DNA of 40,053 bases from Clostridia bacterium (GTDB lineage Bacteria > Bacillota > Clostridia > Oscillospirales > CAG-272): assembly GCA_017522795.1 (NCBI GenBank), contig JAFWXZ010000042.1, positions 1 to 40,053 of the forward strand, given 5' to 3'. The notes under the pieces were generated by a model. That model was not told the origin of the DNA and made no database searches. It saw nothing but the letters and a program-made list of their open reading frames with translations. The position numbers and the translations under genes are program-made. Positions 25,461 to 33,362 of the stretch are shown piece by piece. Each line of letters starts with the position of its first letter. The first letter of the stretch is position 1.

Positions 25461-25492
25461 ATCGGGCTCCTTTCTTTTTATTTTATATATTA

Positions 25493-25521
25493 ATTTTACT
25501 CCCGACGGAGTGATTTGTCAA
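25493..25521 (-). promoter_or_regulatory. mgtE promoter
   Basis: TTGACA (25516-25521), 17-base spacer, TAAAAT (25493-25498) on the minus strand, 16 bases after the DUF523 stop. Predicted transcripts begin near 25486, giving an mgtE leader of about 140 bases. Confidence 0.83.
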
Positions 25522-25537
25522 GGCATTTTTTTCGCTA

Positions 25538-25987
25538 TCAGCCCATTTTTTCAAGCAAAAGTCCTATCTCATCCTCGGTGTATACTGCGATGCCTGCTTT
25601 CTTTAGCATTTCAGCCGCAACGCCGTCGCCTGAGATCAATTTTCCGCTGAAGCTGCCGTCGTAGATCTCGCCATTACCGCAGGATGGACTGCGCGCCTTG
25701 AGAATAGCGGCAGAGGCGGAAAAGCTCTCGGCACGCTCGAGCGCTGCGCGCGCACCTGCAAGATAATTTTCGGTCACGTCCTTGCCATCCCGCATAAGAA
25801 CCCTGTCCCCTACCCTTTCACTGGGAGTGCGGGGAGTGGGAAGTCCTCCGTCCACCTCAGGACAGATTGGAATAAGAACGAATTTTTCTCTGAGCTTAAT
25901 TACGTCTGCATTAGGCTTGCAGGCGCCGTCATAGCGACAGCAAACGCCGAGCAGGCAGGCGCTGACAAGTAGGATGGGCTTTTTCAT
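25538..25987 (-). CDS. DUF523 family protein
   Basis: The 149-residue cytosolic protein shows the family pattern: ILLVSACLLGVCCRYDG, PICPEVDGGLPTPR, ILKARSPSCGNGEIYDG, and a C-terminal VYTEDEI. Cysteines 11, 16, 17, 42 and 104 could bind metal or thiol. The biochemical role of DUF523 is not known to me; related domains occur fused to DUF1722. AAGGAGA lies 5 bases before the ATG. It sits 9 bases after murC and is almost certainly co-transcribed with it. Confidence 0.9.
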   Translation of the reverse strand: MKKPILLVSACLLGVCCRYDGACKPNADVIKLREKFVLIPICPEVDGGLPTPRTPSERVGDRVLMRDGKDVTENYLAGARAALERAESFSASAAILKARSPSCGNGEIYDGSFSGKLISGDGVAAEMLKKAGIAVYTEDEIGLLLEKMG

Positions 25988-25996
25988 AATATCTCC

Positions 25997-27379
25997 TTAT
26001 TCTGAACGTTTTATGTCCTTTTTAATATTTTCAAGGTCCCCAGCACCCATAAGTACGATAGTGCCATTGGTGCAGAGATCGATATATTCAATGATTTTGC
26101 TATCGGGAAGGTATTTTGCCTTATTGCCGATAAACTCAGCAAGTCTTGCCGAGCTGACACCAGGGATCTCACTCTCACGAGCGGGAAAAATGTCCGAGAG
26201 GACGATATGATCGGCAAGTGAAAGCGATGAGGCAAACTCGCGCCAGAGCGATTTGGTTCGGCTATAGGTATGGGGCTTAAAGATGACTGTGATCTGAGTG
26301 CCTGTAAGCGATTTAAGCGCGCCTATCGTGGCGGATATTTCGGTTGGATGGTGGGCGTAGTCGTAATATATTTTTCTGCCGAAGCGACTGCCGATATATT
26401 CAAGACGCCGTGGTATGCCTCTGAACGAGGCTATTGCCTCGGCAACCGTTGATAAGTCTATACCGTCTTCAAGAGCGGCGATGATGGCGGCGGTGGCATT
26501 ATGAACGTTAAACTCACCCGGGATATTCAGCTCGAAGCTTCCAAGTCTGCTGCCGAAGCGGCAGAGGTCGAACTCATAGCCCTGTGGCTTAAAGGAGGTG
26601 ATGGAATAGCTATATTCGTTTTGATCTGTGCCTCCGAAGCTGACGGGTGGCTTGCGAAGGCTTTTTGCCACATCGCGAAGATTTCCGTCATCAGCGTTTA
26701 TAATAACCCTTCGGCTTGCTCTGCCGAGAGCCGAGGCAAATGAGCTTTTCAGGGCGTCAATATCGCTAAAATAGTCGGTGTGATCGAGCTCTAAATTAAG
26801 TGCGATAGCCACGGTTGGTGAAAAATCGAGGAAGGAATCCTTATACTCGCACGCCTCGTAAATCAGAAGGCCGCTGCCACCAAGGCGGACGGGTTCGCCA
26901 ATGGGCAGATCTGCGCCCGAAAGAGTGGTGGGATTACGTCCCGCGTGACTAAATATGCAGTCGAGCATTGCCACAGTAGTACTTTTTCCGTGAGAGCCAC
27001 TGACGCCGATGCGGCTTTTATAGCCCATCATCAGCACACCGAGAAAGGCGGATCGGGTGACGGTTGGAATACCAAGATCGTACGCCGTGCGGATCTCGGG
27101 GTTATCCCTATCTATAGCATGGGTATAAACTACAAGCGAGACATCTCTTACATTTTTCGACGAGTGTCCGATAAAAACGGATGCGCCGAGAAGCTGAAGC
27201 TCTTTCGTGCGATCACTCTCTTCCCTATCGCTTCCCGTGACGGTGATGCCGCGAGCCAGGCAAAGCCGCGCCAGAGAATACATTGATACCCCTCCAATGC
27301 CGACAAAGTGTATGTTGCCACCACGCTCCTCAATATTCCGAACAAGCGAGTCAAGCCATTCCATTGAGTAATTTTTCAT
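25997..27379 (-). CDS. murC: UDP-N-acetylmuramate--L-alanine ligase
   Basis: This ATP-dependent cytosolic ligase adds L-alanine to UDP-MurNAc in peptidoglycan precursor synthesis. The 460 residues show the three Mur domains: a Rossmann domain with HFVGIGGVSMYSLA near 24-37, a central ATPase with the P-loop GSHGKST, and a C-terminal domain with DYAHHPTEI and FKPHTYSRTK. IALNLELDHTDYFSD carries the Mg2+-binding and substrate residues. GGGAGAG stands 7 bases before the ATG. The adjacent downstream DUF523 gene is in the same transcript. Other mur genes are not in the window, so murC stands alone, as is common. Confidence 0.96.
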   Translation of the reverse strand: MKNYSMEWLDSLVRNIEERGGNIHFVGIGGVSMYSLARLCLARGITVTGSDREESDRTKELQLLGASVFIGHSSKNVRDVSLVVYTHAIDRDNPEIRTAYDLGIPTVTRSAFLGVLMMGYKSRIGVSGSHGKSTTVAMLDCIFSHAGRNPTTLSGADLPIGEPVRLGGSGLLIYEACEYKDSFLDFSPTVAIALNLELDHTDYFSDIDALKSSFASALGRASRRVIINADDGNLRDVAKSLRKPPVSFGGTDQNEYSYSITSFKPQGYEFDLCRFGSRLGSFELNIPGEFNVHNATAAIIAALEDGIDLSTVAEAIASFRGIPRRLEYIGSRFGRKIYYDYAHHPTEISATIGALKSLTGTQITVIFKPHTYSRTKSLWREFASSLSLADHIVLSDIFPARESEIPGVSSARLAEFIGNKAKYLPDSKIIEYIDLCTNGTIVLMGAGDLENIKKDIKRSE

Positions 27380-27531
27380 ATCAAGCTCTCCCTGTTTTGC
27401 ATAAAAAGCCGCAAAAATGAAAAAATATTACAATTTGTTAAAAAAAATATAATTTTTTAATTGAATATTTTTCACATTCTTACTGTATAATATTACCATA
27501 GTATTCAGGAAGCTGGGTTTTCGCCCCAATT
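27380..27531. other. AT-rich divergent intergenic region between murC and spoVG
   Basis: It contains long A/T runs and a possible extra plus-strand promoter (TTGAAT 27461-27466, 19-base spacer, TATAAT 27486-27491) about 70 bases upstream of the main spoVG promoter, plus a small TGGG/CCCA hairpin near 27514-27528. I see no clear murC promoter. Confidence 0.45.
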
Positions 27532-27560
27532 TTGACAGGTCGGAGCAGTTTGCTTATAAT
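27532..27560 (+). promoter_or_regulatory. spoVG promoter
   Basis: Consensus TTGACA (27532-27537), 17-base spacer, TATAAT (27555-27560): one of the strongest promoters in the window. Confidence 0.9.
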
Positions 27561-27604
27561 ACCGTAATCAAAATATTATTCAACACAGGAAGGATTTTTT
27601 CGTT

Positions 27605-27907
27605 ATGCAGATAACAGACATCAAAATCAGAAAATTTTTTGACGAGGGACCTATGAAGGCCATCGTTTCGGTTACCTTTGACGACTGCCTCGCAGTTCAC
27701 GATATAAAGGTGATCTATGCCCGCGACAGATATTTTATCGTTATGCCCTCGAGAAAGAATCCCGACGGAAGCTATCGCGATATCGTACACCCCATTAACG
27801 CAGATTTCAGAGCCTCCCTTGAGGAAGCAGTAATCGACGCCTATCACGTTCAGCTCGTTGCCGCAGAGCACGATGCTCAGGCAGACGAGGACGCTGTGGT
27901 AATTTAA
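27605..27907 (+). CDS. spoVG: SpoVG family regulator
   Basis: The 100-residue product is a small DNA/RNA-binding regulator. In Bacillus it affects septation and sporulation, and in other Gram-positives virulence and capsule genes. It matches the family along its first 85 residues: MQITDIKIRKF, MKAIVSVTFDDCLAVHDIKVI, FIVMPSRKNPDGSYRDIVHPINADFR. The C-terminal tail is acidic and variable, as usual. Presence of spoVG alone does not prove sporulation. The purine-rich ribosome site GGAAGG is about 11 bases before the ATG. It is monocistronic, with a consensus promoter and a strong terminator, so it is probably highly expressed. Confidence 0.95.
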   Translation: MQITDIKIRKFFDEGPMKAIVSVTFDDCLAVHDIKVIYARDRYFIVMPSRKNPDGSYRDIVHPINADFRASLEEAVIDAYHVQLVAAEHDAQADEDAVVI

Positions 27908-27935
27908 AATTGATATTCAAATAATCAAAGCTTTT

Positions 27936-27966
27936 AAGAGATCGCCTCGGCGGTCTCTTTTTTTAT
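27936..27966 (+). terminator. spoVG terminator
   Basis: A 10-bp stem (AAGAGATCGC / GCGGTCTCTT, one G-T pair) with loop CTCG is followed by a T7 run. Confidence 0.9.
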
Positions 27967-27970
27967 AAAT

Positions 27971-28000
27971 ATGGGGACGGCTGAATCCTGCCGTCCCCAT
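27971..28000. terminator. Second hairpin between spoVG and the convergent coiled-coil gene
   Basis: ATGGGGACGGC (27971-27981) pairs perfectly with GCCGTCCCCAT (27990-28000). On the minus strand it lies 21 bases after the coiled-coil gene stop; T-rich sequence follows on the plus strand. Confidence 0.7.
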
Positions 28001-28021
28001 CGTTCTTTTTTATTATGTAAT

Positions 28022-29515
28022 TTATGCGTTTTCTTCTGCGGGAGCTTCTGTCTCCTCTGCCTTAGCCTTCTTCTTAGGAGCGTCTGCGCCGAGAGTCTTC
28101 TGCTTTTCAACCATATTCTTCTGATCGCGGAGCATCTGTCTCTGAGCCGAAAGAGCTTCCTTCTGAAGTGCGAGAGTAGCGCTCTGCTTCTCTGCTACGT
28201 CGTTCTGAGCATCAAGAGTCTTTGCATTGCCAGCGTTAATAGCCTGCTGAGCGGAGAGAACTTCCTTCTGTGCTGCGAGAGAAGCCTTAATGCCCTCGTC
28301 AATAGCAGCCTGATTCTCTGCGACGAGCTTCTGTGCCTCTGCCATAGCCTGCTGTCCCTCAACAAGTGCCTGCTGGCTCTCGAGAAGTCCCTTCTGCTGA
28401 TCCTGGAGAGAAGCCTGCTCTGCAATAACGACTGCCTGATCCTGATTGATGATTCTCTGACCAACCTGAATACCCTTCTGATCACGAAGAGTCTGACGCT
28501 GCGCATCGTTGGTCTGCTTCATCATATCGTTAGCGGTAGCCTGCTTTGCCGCGATTTCTGCAACACGCGCGCTGAGAGCGTCAACGGTCTCGGTAAGAGC
28601 CTTAAGAGCCTCCATAGCGGTGGTAAGCTTTTCAATAAGAGCCTGCTCATCCTCAAGAACTGCGCCCTCAAGGGTTGCGATCTCGCCGGATGCATAGGAT
28701 GCGCCTGTGGGAGCGGAGGTTGCGGGAATGTTTACGGGATGCTCAGCAACGAACTTCTCAATTCTCTTGTCGAAGGCGGCAACGAACTTCTGCATAGTTG
28801 CCTCAAGAGCCTTCTCAAGCATAGGAGAAACATCGATGGAAACGGGAGCGATATTGGGAGTCTGTTCCTTTGCCTCGGGCGCGGGCTGCTGGGGGGGATA
28901 GGAATAAGGCATCGGCATGGGTACGGGGATATACTGGGGGTACTGATAAGCGGGCGCCGCATATGCGGGCGCAGGTGCAGGAGCTGCCTGCTGAGGTGCT
29001 GCTGCGGGGTTGGGTGTGCCGTTTGCTACGGGGATCTCGGGAATTGCCATGGGTGTTACTTCCTCCTCTTCATTGGACTCAAAATAGCTGTCCGTTTCTG
29101 TTTCTGCTTGAATATCAATCATACGGTTAATAACCGCACTGTTGTACTTCTCAAAGGCGTCCATAAATCTGTCAGCCTTTCTGCCACGGTATAAAGCCGC
29201 GATATCCGAATAATCGGATTTAACCGTTTCAAGAAGCGTCTTGATCTGCGTCTCGCTCTCACCGAAGGAATTAAGTGCAGCGGTAAGCTCGTCGTTTGCA
29301 TCGTCAAGCTTGCTTGCGTTCTTGGCAGACTCTCGCTTTTCGTAGGCGGTCTGAGCCGTCTCGACACGATGCTTCGCGCGCTTTACGTCCTTGGACACCG
29401 ACTTATAGTAGTTCAACTCGTCGGAAACGCGCTTTTTATCCTCGTTAAGAGTTTCGCGCAATGCGGCGACCTGCTCACGCTTTTCGCTGTCAAATATATC
29501 GAGGAAATCACTCAT
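28022..29515 (-). CDS. Glutamine-heptad coiled-coil protein of unknown function
   Basis: The 497-residue cytosolic protein has no signal or TM segment. Residues 1-145 are a charged helical domain (DSEKREQVAALRETLNEDKK). About 150-215 is a Pro/Ala/Tyr-rich linker, then a helical segment (SIDVSPMLEKALEATMQKF). Residues about 330-475 form some 20 uninterrupted heptads of the type Qxx(L/I/V)xxx (QQALVEG, QQAMAEA, QKLVAEN, QKEVLSA), with Gln at the same register in nearly all. The last 20 residues are Lys then Glu rich. I do not recognise a family; it looks like a filament or scaffold protein. AAGAGG lies 9 bases before the ATG. It has its own promoter and lies between spoVG and tpiA. Confidence 0.85.
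   Translation of the reverse strand: MSDFLDIFDSEKREQVAALRETLNEDKKRVSDELNYYKSVSKDVKRAKHRVETAQTAYEKRESAKNASKLDDANDELTAALNSFGESETQIKTLLETVKSDYSDIAALYRGRKADRFMDAFEKYNSAVINRMIDIQAETETDSYFESNEEEEVTPMAIPEIPVANGTPNPAAAPQQAAPAPAPAYAAPAYQYPQYIPVPMPMPYSYPPQQPAPEAKEQTPNIAPVSIDVSPMLEKALEATMQKFVAAFDKRIEKFVAEHPVNIPATSAPTGASYASGEIATLEGAVLEDEQALIEKLTTAMEALKALTETVDALSARVAEIAAKQATANDMMKQTNDAQRQTLRDQKGIQVGQRIINQDQAVVIAEQASLQDQQKGLLESQQALVEGQQAMAEAQKLVAENQAAIDEGIKASLAAQKEVLSAQQAINAGNAKTLDAQNDVAEKQSATLALQKEALSAQRQMLRDQKNMVEKQKTLGADAPKKKAKAEETEAPAEENA
28080..28512 (-). repeat. Tandem 21-nt (7-residue) coding repeat
   Basis: About 20 consecutive 21-nt units encode the Gln-first heptads. CTGCTG/CTGCGC-type units repeat in phase on the plus strand. 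The DNA units are diverged, so it is a structural repeat rather than a recent microsatellite. Confidence 0.7.
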
Positions 29516-29566
29516 AGATCTATACCTCTTTTCTCCACGTGGGGATACTTATGTTTTTACAGATTA

Positions 29567-29595
29567 ATTATATCAAATAATTATTTAAAAGTCAA
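29567..29595 (-). promoter_or_regulatory. Promoter of the coiled-coil gene
   Basis: TTGACT (29590-29595), 17-base spacer, TATAAT (29567-29572) on the minus strand. The leader contains the 8-base palindrome CCACGTGG (29535-29542) just before the ribosome site. Confidence 0.83.
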
Positions 29596-29656
29596 TAGGT
29601 ATGTGCATTTTTTTAAAAAACGCGCGAAAATATAAAGCATTGTGGTCAAAAGAAGC

Positions 29657-29693
29657 AAAAAATCCGCGTTTTTTGACAAAACGCGGATTTTTT
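29657..29693 (-). terminator. Terminator of the pgk-tpiA operon
   Basis: A perfect 16-bp palindrome (AAAAAATCCGCGTTTT and its complement) with a 5-base loop ends in T runs on both strands. It lies 25 bases after the tpiA stop. Confidence 0.9.
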
Positions 29694-29717
29694 ATACCCA
29701 AATATATTCTTAAATTA

Positions 29718-30473
29718 TCAGTTTGCCGCCTTAACGATAGCGGTAAACTTGTCGGTTTTAAGCGATGCGCCACCGATAAGACCGCCGTCAACGTTTACCT
29801 TTGCAAGCAGCTCTGCCGCATTGGCATCGTTCATAGAGCCACCGTACTGAATAGTAGTGCTCTCAGCAACCTCGCTGCCGTAGATCTCGGCAAGAGTTGC
29901 GCGGATCGCACCGCAGGTCTCATCTGCCTGCTCAGGAGTAGCGGTAAGACCTGTTCCAATCGCCCAAACGGGCTCGTAAGCGATGATAACATTCTTCATT
30001 TCCTCGGCAGAAACGCCCAAAAGGTCAAGTTTTGTTTGCATTCCAACCACTTCGTTGGTAATTCCGTTAAGTCTTTCGTCCTTAACCTCGCCAAGACAAA
30101 GAATAACCTTGAGGCCTGCTGCGAGGGCAGCCTTTACTCTTAAATTAACGGTCGCATCGGTCTCGCCGAAGTACTGTCTTCTCTCGGAGTGGCCGATAAC
30201 AACGTACTTGGTACCTATCTCAAGGAGCATATCTGCGCTGATCTCGCCTGTGTATGCACCGCTCTTTGCAAAGTGTACATTCTCTGCACCGATCTTAATG
30301 TTAGTTCCCTTTGCCGCCTCAACAGCGGTAGCAATATCAACGTAAGGAACGCAGAGGACGATATCACACTTATCAAGTCCCTTAACCATAGGAGCAAGCT
30401 CGGCGATAAACGCCTTTGTCTGTGCAGGCGTCATATTCATCTTCCAGTTGCCTGCGATTACTGTTCTTCTCAT
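29718..30473 (-). CDS. tpiA: Triosephosphate isomerase
   Basis: This glycolytic enzyme interconverts dihydroxyacetone phosphate and glyceraldehyde 3-phosphate. The 251 residues are the normal length. Catalytic residues are K11 (AGNWKMN), H95 (IGHSERR) and E167 (AYEPVWAIGTG); the phosphate-binding YGGSMN and GGLIGGASL loops are present. AAGAGGA lies about 7 bases before the ATG. It follows pgk on the same strand with 133 bases between, containing a large inverted repeat but no typical terminator. Co-transcription with pgk is likely, possibly with altered mRNA stability at the repeat. Confidence 0.98.
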   Translation of the reverse strand: MRRTVIAGNWKMNMTPAQTKAFIAELAPMVKGLDKCDIVLCVPYVDIATAVEAAKGTNIKIGAENVHFAKSGAYTGEISADMLLEIGTKYVVIGHSERRQYFGETDATVNLRVKAALAAGLKVILCLGEVKDERLNGITNEVVGMQTKLDLLGVSAEEMKNVIIAYEPVWAIGTGLTATPEQADETCGAIRATLAEIYGSEVAESTTIQYGGSMNDANAAELLAKVNVDGGLIGGASLKTDKFTAIVKAAN

Positions 30474-30519
30474 TATTTTTTCCTCTTCTTAAAGTGTTTT
30501 TTTGTTTTATTGACAATGG

Positions 30520-30608
30520 AATTTTTGAATAGAAAGCGTTCTTCGCGCGCCGAAGGCGTAGTTACCTACGTCGAGTTAGCGCGCGAAGGGCGGTTTATAT
30601 CAAAAATT
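30520..30608. repeat. Large imperfect palindrome between pgk and tpiA
   Basis: Nested arms: outer AATTTTTGA (30520-30528) with TCAAAAATT (30600-30608); middle CTTCGCGCGC (30541-30550) with GCGCGCGAAG (30579-30588); inner GGCGTAG (30555-30561) with CTACGTC (30566-30572) around a TTAC loop. The element is about 89 bases and its outer arm overlaps the pgk stop codon. It lacks a terminator-like T run. It could be a REP/MITE-like element or an mRNA processing structure. Confidence 0.8.
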
Positions 30609-31923
30609 ACTTGTCAAGAAGACAAGAAATGCCGGGAAGATCCTTACCCTCCAGGAATTCCAAGGATGCACCGCCACCTGTGGAGATGTGAGTGATCTTG
30701 GATGCATAGCCGAGCTGTTCGCATGCTGCCGCACTGTCGCCACCACCTACGATGGTGATCGCAGAGCTATCTGCAAGAGCCTGCGCTACTGCGATAGTAC
30801 CCTTTGCAAGAGTGGGATTCTCGAATACGCCCATAGGACCGTTCCAAACAACAGTCTTTGCAGAGATAACCGCGTCTGCATAGAGAGCAGCGGTCTTGGG
30901 ACCGATATCCATACCCTCCTTGTCAGCGGGGATCTGGTCAGAGTCAACGTACTCTACCTCAATGGGAGCGTCGATGGGGTTGGGGAAGTTATCTGCAACC
31001 GCATTGTCAACAGGAAGAAGAAGCTTTACACCAAGCTCCTCTGCCTTTGCCATCATCTCACGGCAATAGTCGATCTTTGTTTCGTCAAGAAGGGACTTAC
31101 CTACGGTATAGCCCTTTGCAGCGTTGAAGGTATAAGCCATACCGCCACCGATGATAAGGGTGTCAACCTTGGTAAGAAGGTTGTCGATAACGTTAAGCTT
31201 ATCAGCAACCTTTGCACCGCCGAGGATAGCCACAAAGGGACGCTCGGGGTTCTGAAGCGCCTTACCCATTACCGAGATCTCCTTCTCGATAAGGTAACCG
31301 CATACAGCGGGGATATAGTCTGCAACGCCTGCGGTAGATGCGTGAGCTCTGTGAGCCGCGCCGAAGGCATCGTTTACGAATACATCTGCGTAGGAAGCAA
31401 GCTCCTTTGCAAGCTCAGCGCCGTTCTTGGTCTCGCGAGCATCAAAGCGGGTGTTCTCAAGAAGAACGGCCTTACCTGCCTCAAGGGCAGCAACCTTTGC
31501 CTTTGCATCGGGGCCGATAAGATCCTCTGCAAAGGTGACAGTGCCCTCGCCGAGAAGCTCGTTAAGTCTTACGCATACAGGCTTAAGAGTAAGCTTCTTC
31601 TTGTCGGAAACGAGAGCCTTTGCAAGATAGTCAGCGGTAGCAGCTGCCTGCTGATCTGCGGGAAGAGCCTCAACAGCCTTCTTCTCCTTTTTGGTAAGAC
31701 CGAAGCCCTCGGTAAGAATAGCGTGGGGCTTACCCATATGAGAGCAAAGAATAACCTTTGCGCCCTTGCCGAGAAGATACTGGATGGTAGGAAGTGCGCT
31801 AACGATTCTCTTGTCAGAGGTGATAACGCCGTCCTTCATAGGAACGTTGAAGTCACAGCGAACCAGCACGGTTTTGCCGGCTACTTCAATGTCCTCAATG
31901 TTTTTCTTGTTATAAGTTGCCAT
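30607..31923 (-). CDS. pgk: Phosphoglycerate kinase
   Basis: This enzyme transfers phosphate from 1,3-bisphosphoglycerate to ADP. Landmarks: [11 protein letters not shown] near 19-29, SHMGKP near 61, [36 protein letters not shown], and the C-terminal VGGGDSAAA and [17 protein letters not shown]. The length, 438, exceeds the usual 390-400 because about 35-40 residues (from ILTEGFGL to VSDKKK, about 68-107) are inserted between the SHMGKP loop and [14 protein letters not shown] lies 8 bases before the ATG. It is first in a pgk-tpiA operon; the gap gene is not in the window. The strong promoter suggests high expression. Confidence 0.98.
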   Translation of the reverse strand: MATYNKKNIEDIEVAGKTVLVRCDFNVPMKDGVITSDKRIVSALPTIQYLLGKGAKVILCSHMGKPHAILTEGFGLTKKEKKAVEALPADQQAAATADYLAKALVSDKKKLTLKPVCVRLNELLGEGTVTFAEDLIGPDAKAKVAALEAGKAVLLENTRFDARETKNGAELAKELASYADVFVNDAFGAAHRAHASTAGVADYIPAVCGYLIEKEISVMGKALQNPERPFVAILGGAKVADKLNVIDNLLTKVDTLIIGGGMAYTFNAAKGYTVGKSLLDETKIDYCREMMAKAEELGVKLLLPVDNAVADNFPNPIDAPIEVEYVDSDQIPADKEGMDIGPKTAALYADAVISAKTVVWNGPMGVFENPTLAKGTIAVAQALADSSAITIVGGGDSAAACEQLGYASKITHISTGGGASLEFLEGKDLPGISCLLDK

Positions 31924-31959
31924 TTTATTTTCTCCTTAAAATATTTTCACACGAAATAT

Positions 31960-31988
31960 ATAATATCACAAGTGAAAGTGATTGTCAA
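31960..31988 (-). promoter_or_regulatory. pgk-tpiA promoter
   Basis: TTGACA (31983-31988), 17-base spacer, TATTAT (31960-31965) on the minus strand, 37 bases before the pgk start. Confidence 0.83.
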
Positions 31989-32017
31989 TACGGTTTGTTA
32001 AAATTTAAACGATATTT

Positions 32018-33361
32018 TTATTTTCCCGCAACCGAAACGTTGTGAACAAGAACGGCGGGAGCGCCGAAGGTGGTAAAGCCGCCTGTGATAGCCACCTCAA
32101 CTGTGTCGGAGAGAGCGGCGATGGATTTGATAAGCTCGAAGAAGTTGCCCGCGATGGTAAAGGATCTTACCGCCTCGCCCTTCTTTCCATCCACGATCCT
32201 GAAGCCCGCCGACTCGATGGAGAAGTCGCCCGTCACTGCGTTTGCGCCCGCATGGAGACCTTTAAGCTCGGTGATGTAAATGCCGTTGCCTGCGAGGGCG
32301 AAAAGCTCATCCTCGGTTTTGTCACCTGCCTCAAGGCAGAAGGCGTAGGGGCTGACACCCACGGGAGAGGCATAGCCACCCTTGCTTGCATTACCGGTGC
32401 TTTCAACGCCTGCGACCTTTGCGGTCTCTCTGTTGTGAAGGAGGGTTTTAAGCACACCGCCCTCAACGACAGACTTGCGATAAGCGGCAACGCCCTCGGC
32501 ATCAAAGTTTGTCTGAATTGAAACTCCCTCTCTCATAGGATCGTCGGTGATGTTGACGATATCCGAGGCGATCTTCTCGCCCTCCTTATCTGCCAGGAGT
32601 GACATACCCATCTGGGCGCTTCTCGCGGAGAAGGCGGAGACGAATGCGGAGAGAATAGTGCGCATCTGCTTTGCAGAGAGGACGACGCTGTATTTGCCAG
32701 ACTCTACCGAGCCTGCGTCGATCTTGTCAAGCGCGTTGCTTACCACACCCTCGGCAAGAGCCTTCAGATCAACCTCGCCGTGAAGCTCGGTCATATCGTA
32801 GGCGCTCTCAAACTTACCGTCGTTGCAGACTACCGCAGCCGCCTGAAGCGCGTTGATGCCGCACTTAGTTTCAAGATTGAGTCCGTGGGAGTTGGAGAGA
32901 CGAACGACGAAGCCTGCGGTAATGCCGTAGGTGGCTGTTCCGCGAGTCACCTTATCGCTTGTGTTATAGATCTCGTCCGCGAGAGAGGCGCAAAGCTTTT
33001 TAAGCTCGCCTGCGCCGCGGGCGGTAAAACCGCTGTTTTTAAGCTCGGCATAGGACTCCGAGCCCTTGAAGATACCTACGGTGTCGGGCTTTTCTGTAGC
33101 GGATGCATTGGACTTTGCGCGAGTGACGAGTGACTTCATCTCCTCCTCATCCATAAGCTCTGTAGCTGCATATCCGATCCTGCCGTCATAGAGAACTCTG
33201 AGGCAGATGCCTCCGGAGCCCACCGAAGAGAATGAGTTTGGCTCTCTGTTAAGGGTATCCACCGAAAGCTCTTCGGAGGACATATAGTATATTTCGTACT
33301 CGGCAAGGCCCTGTGCTCTTGCCTCGTTCTCTATTGCTGATTTAAGTAATTCGTAGTTCAT
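32018..33361 (-). CDS. pmbA: TldD/PmbA family protein, PmbA (TldE) subunit
   Basis: This 447-residue protein is the non-catalytic-motif partner of TldD. In Escherichia coli TldD/TldE is a heterodimeric metalloprotease that trims modified peptides (microcin B17, CcdA). Family features are SVDTLNREPNSFSSVGSGGICLRVLYDGRIGYA near the N-terminus, TDDPMREGVSIQTNFDAEGV in the middle and LKGLHAGANAVTGDFSIESAGF near the end. It has no HExxxH motif, as expected for this subunit. It begins 1 base after tldD. I see no terminator before the pgk promoter. Confidence 0.93.
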   Translation of the reverse strand: MNYELLKSAIENEARAQGLAEYEIYYMSSEELSVDTLNREPNSFSSVGSGGICLRVLYDGRIGYAATELMDEEEMKSLVTRAKSNASATEKPDTVGIFKGSESYAELKNSGFTARGAGELKKLCASLADEIYNTSDKVTRGTATYGITAGFVVRLSNSHGLNLETKCGINALQAAAVVCNDGKFESAYDMTELHGEVDLKALAEGVVSNALDKIDAGSVESGKYSVVLSAKQMRTILSAFVSAFSARSAQMGMSLLADKEGEKIASDIVNITDDPMREGVSIQTNFDAEGVAAYRKSVVEGGVLKTLLHNRETAKVAGVESTGNASKGGYASPVGVSPYAFCLEAGDKTEDELFALAGNGIYITELKGLHAGANAVTGDFSIESAGFRIVDGKKGEAVRSFTIAGNFFELIKSIAALSDTVEVAITGGFTTFGAPAVLVHNVSVAGK

Positions 33362-33362
33362 A

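Noticed and set aside
25346-25492. M-box (ykoK) magnesium riboswitch before mgtE
   Set aside because: I could not find the conserved M-box core. The leader is instead occupied by a translated-looking frame and short competing stems. A covariance-model search (Rfam RF00380) would settle it.
27971-29194. Plus-strand frame of 407 codons rich in Leu/Ser/Cys
   Set aside because: It is the shadow of the glutamine-heptad gene and starts inside a terminator hairpin.
30688-32001. Plus-strand frame of 437 codons
   Set aside because: It is antisense to pgk with no ribosome site or recognisable domain.
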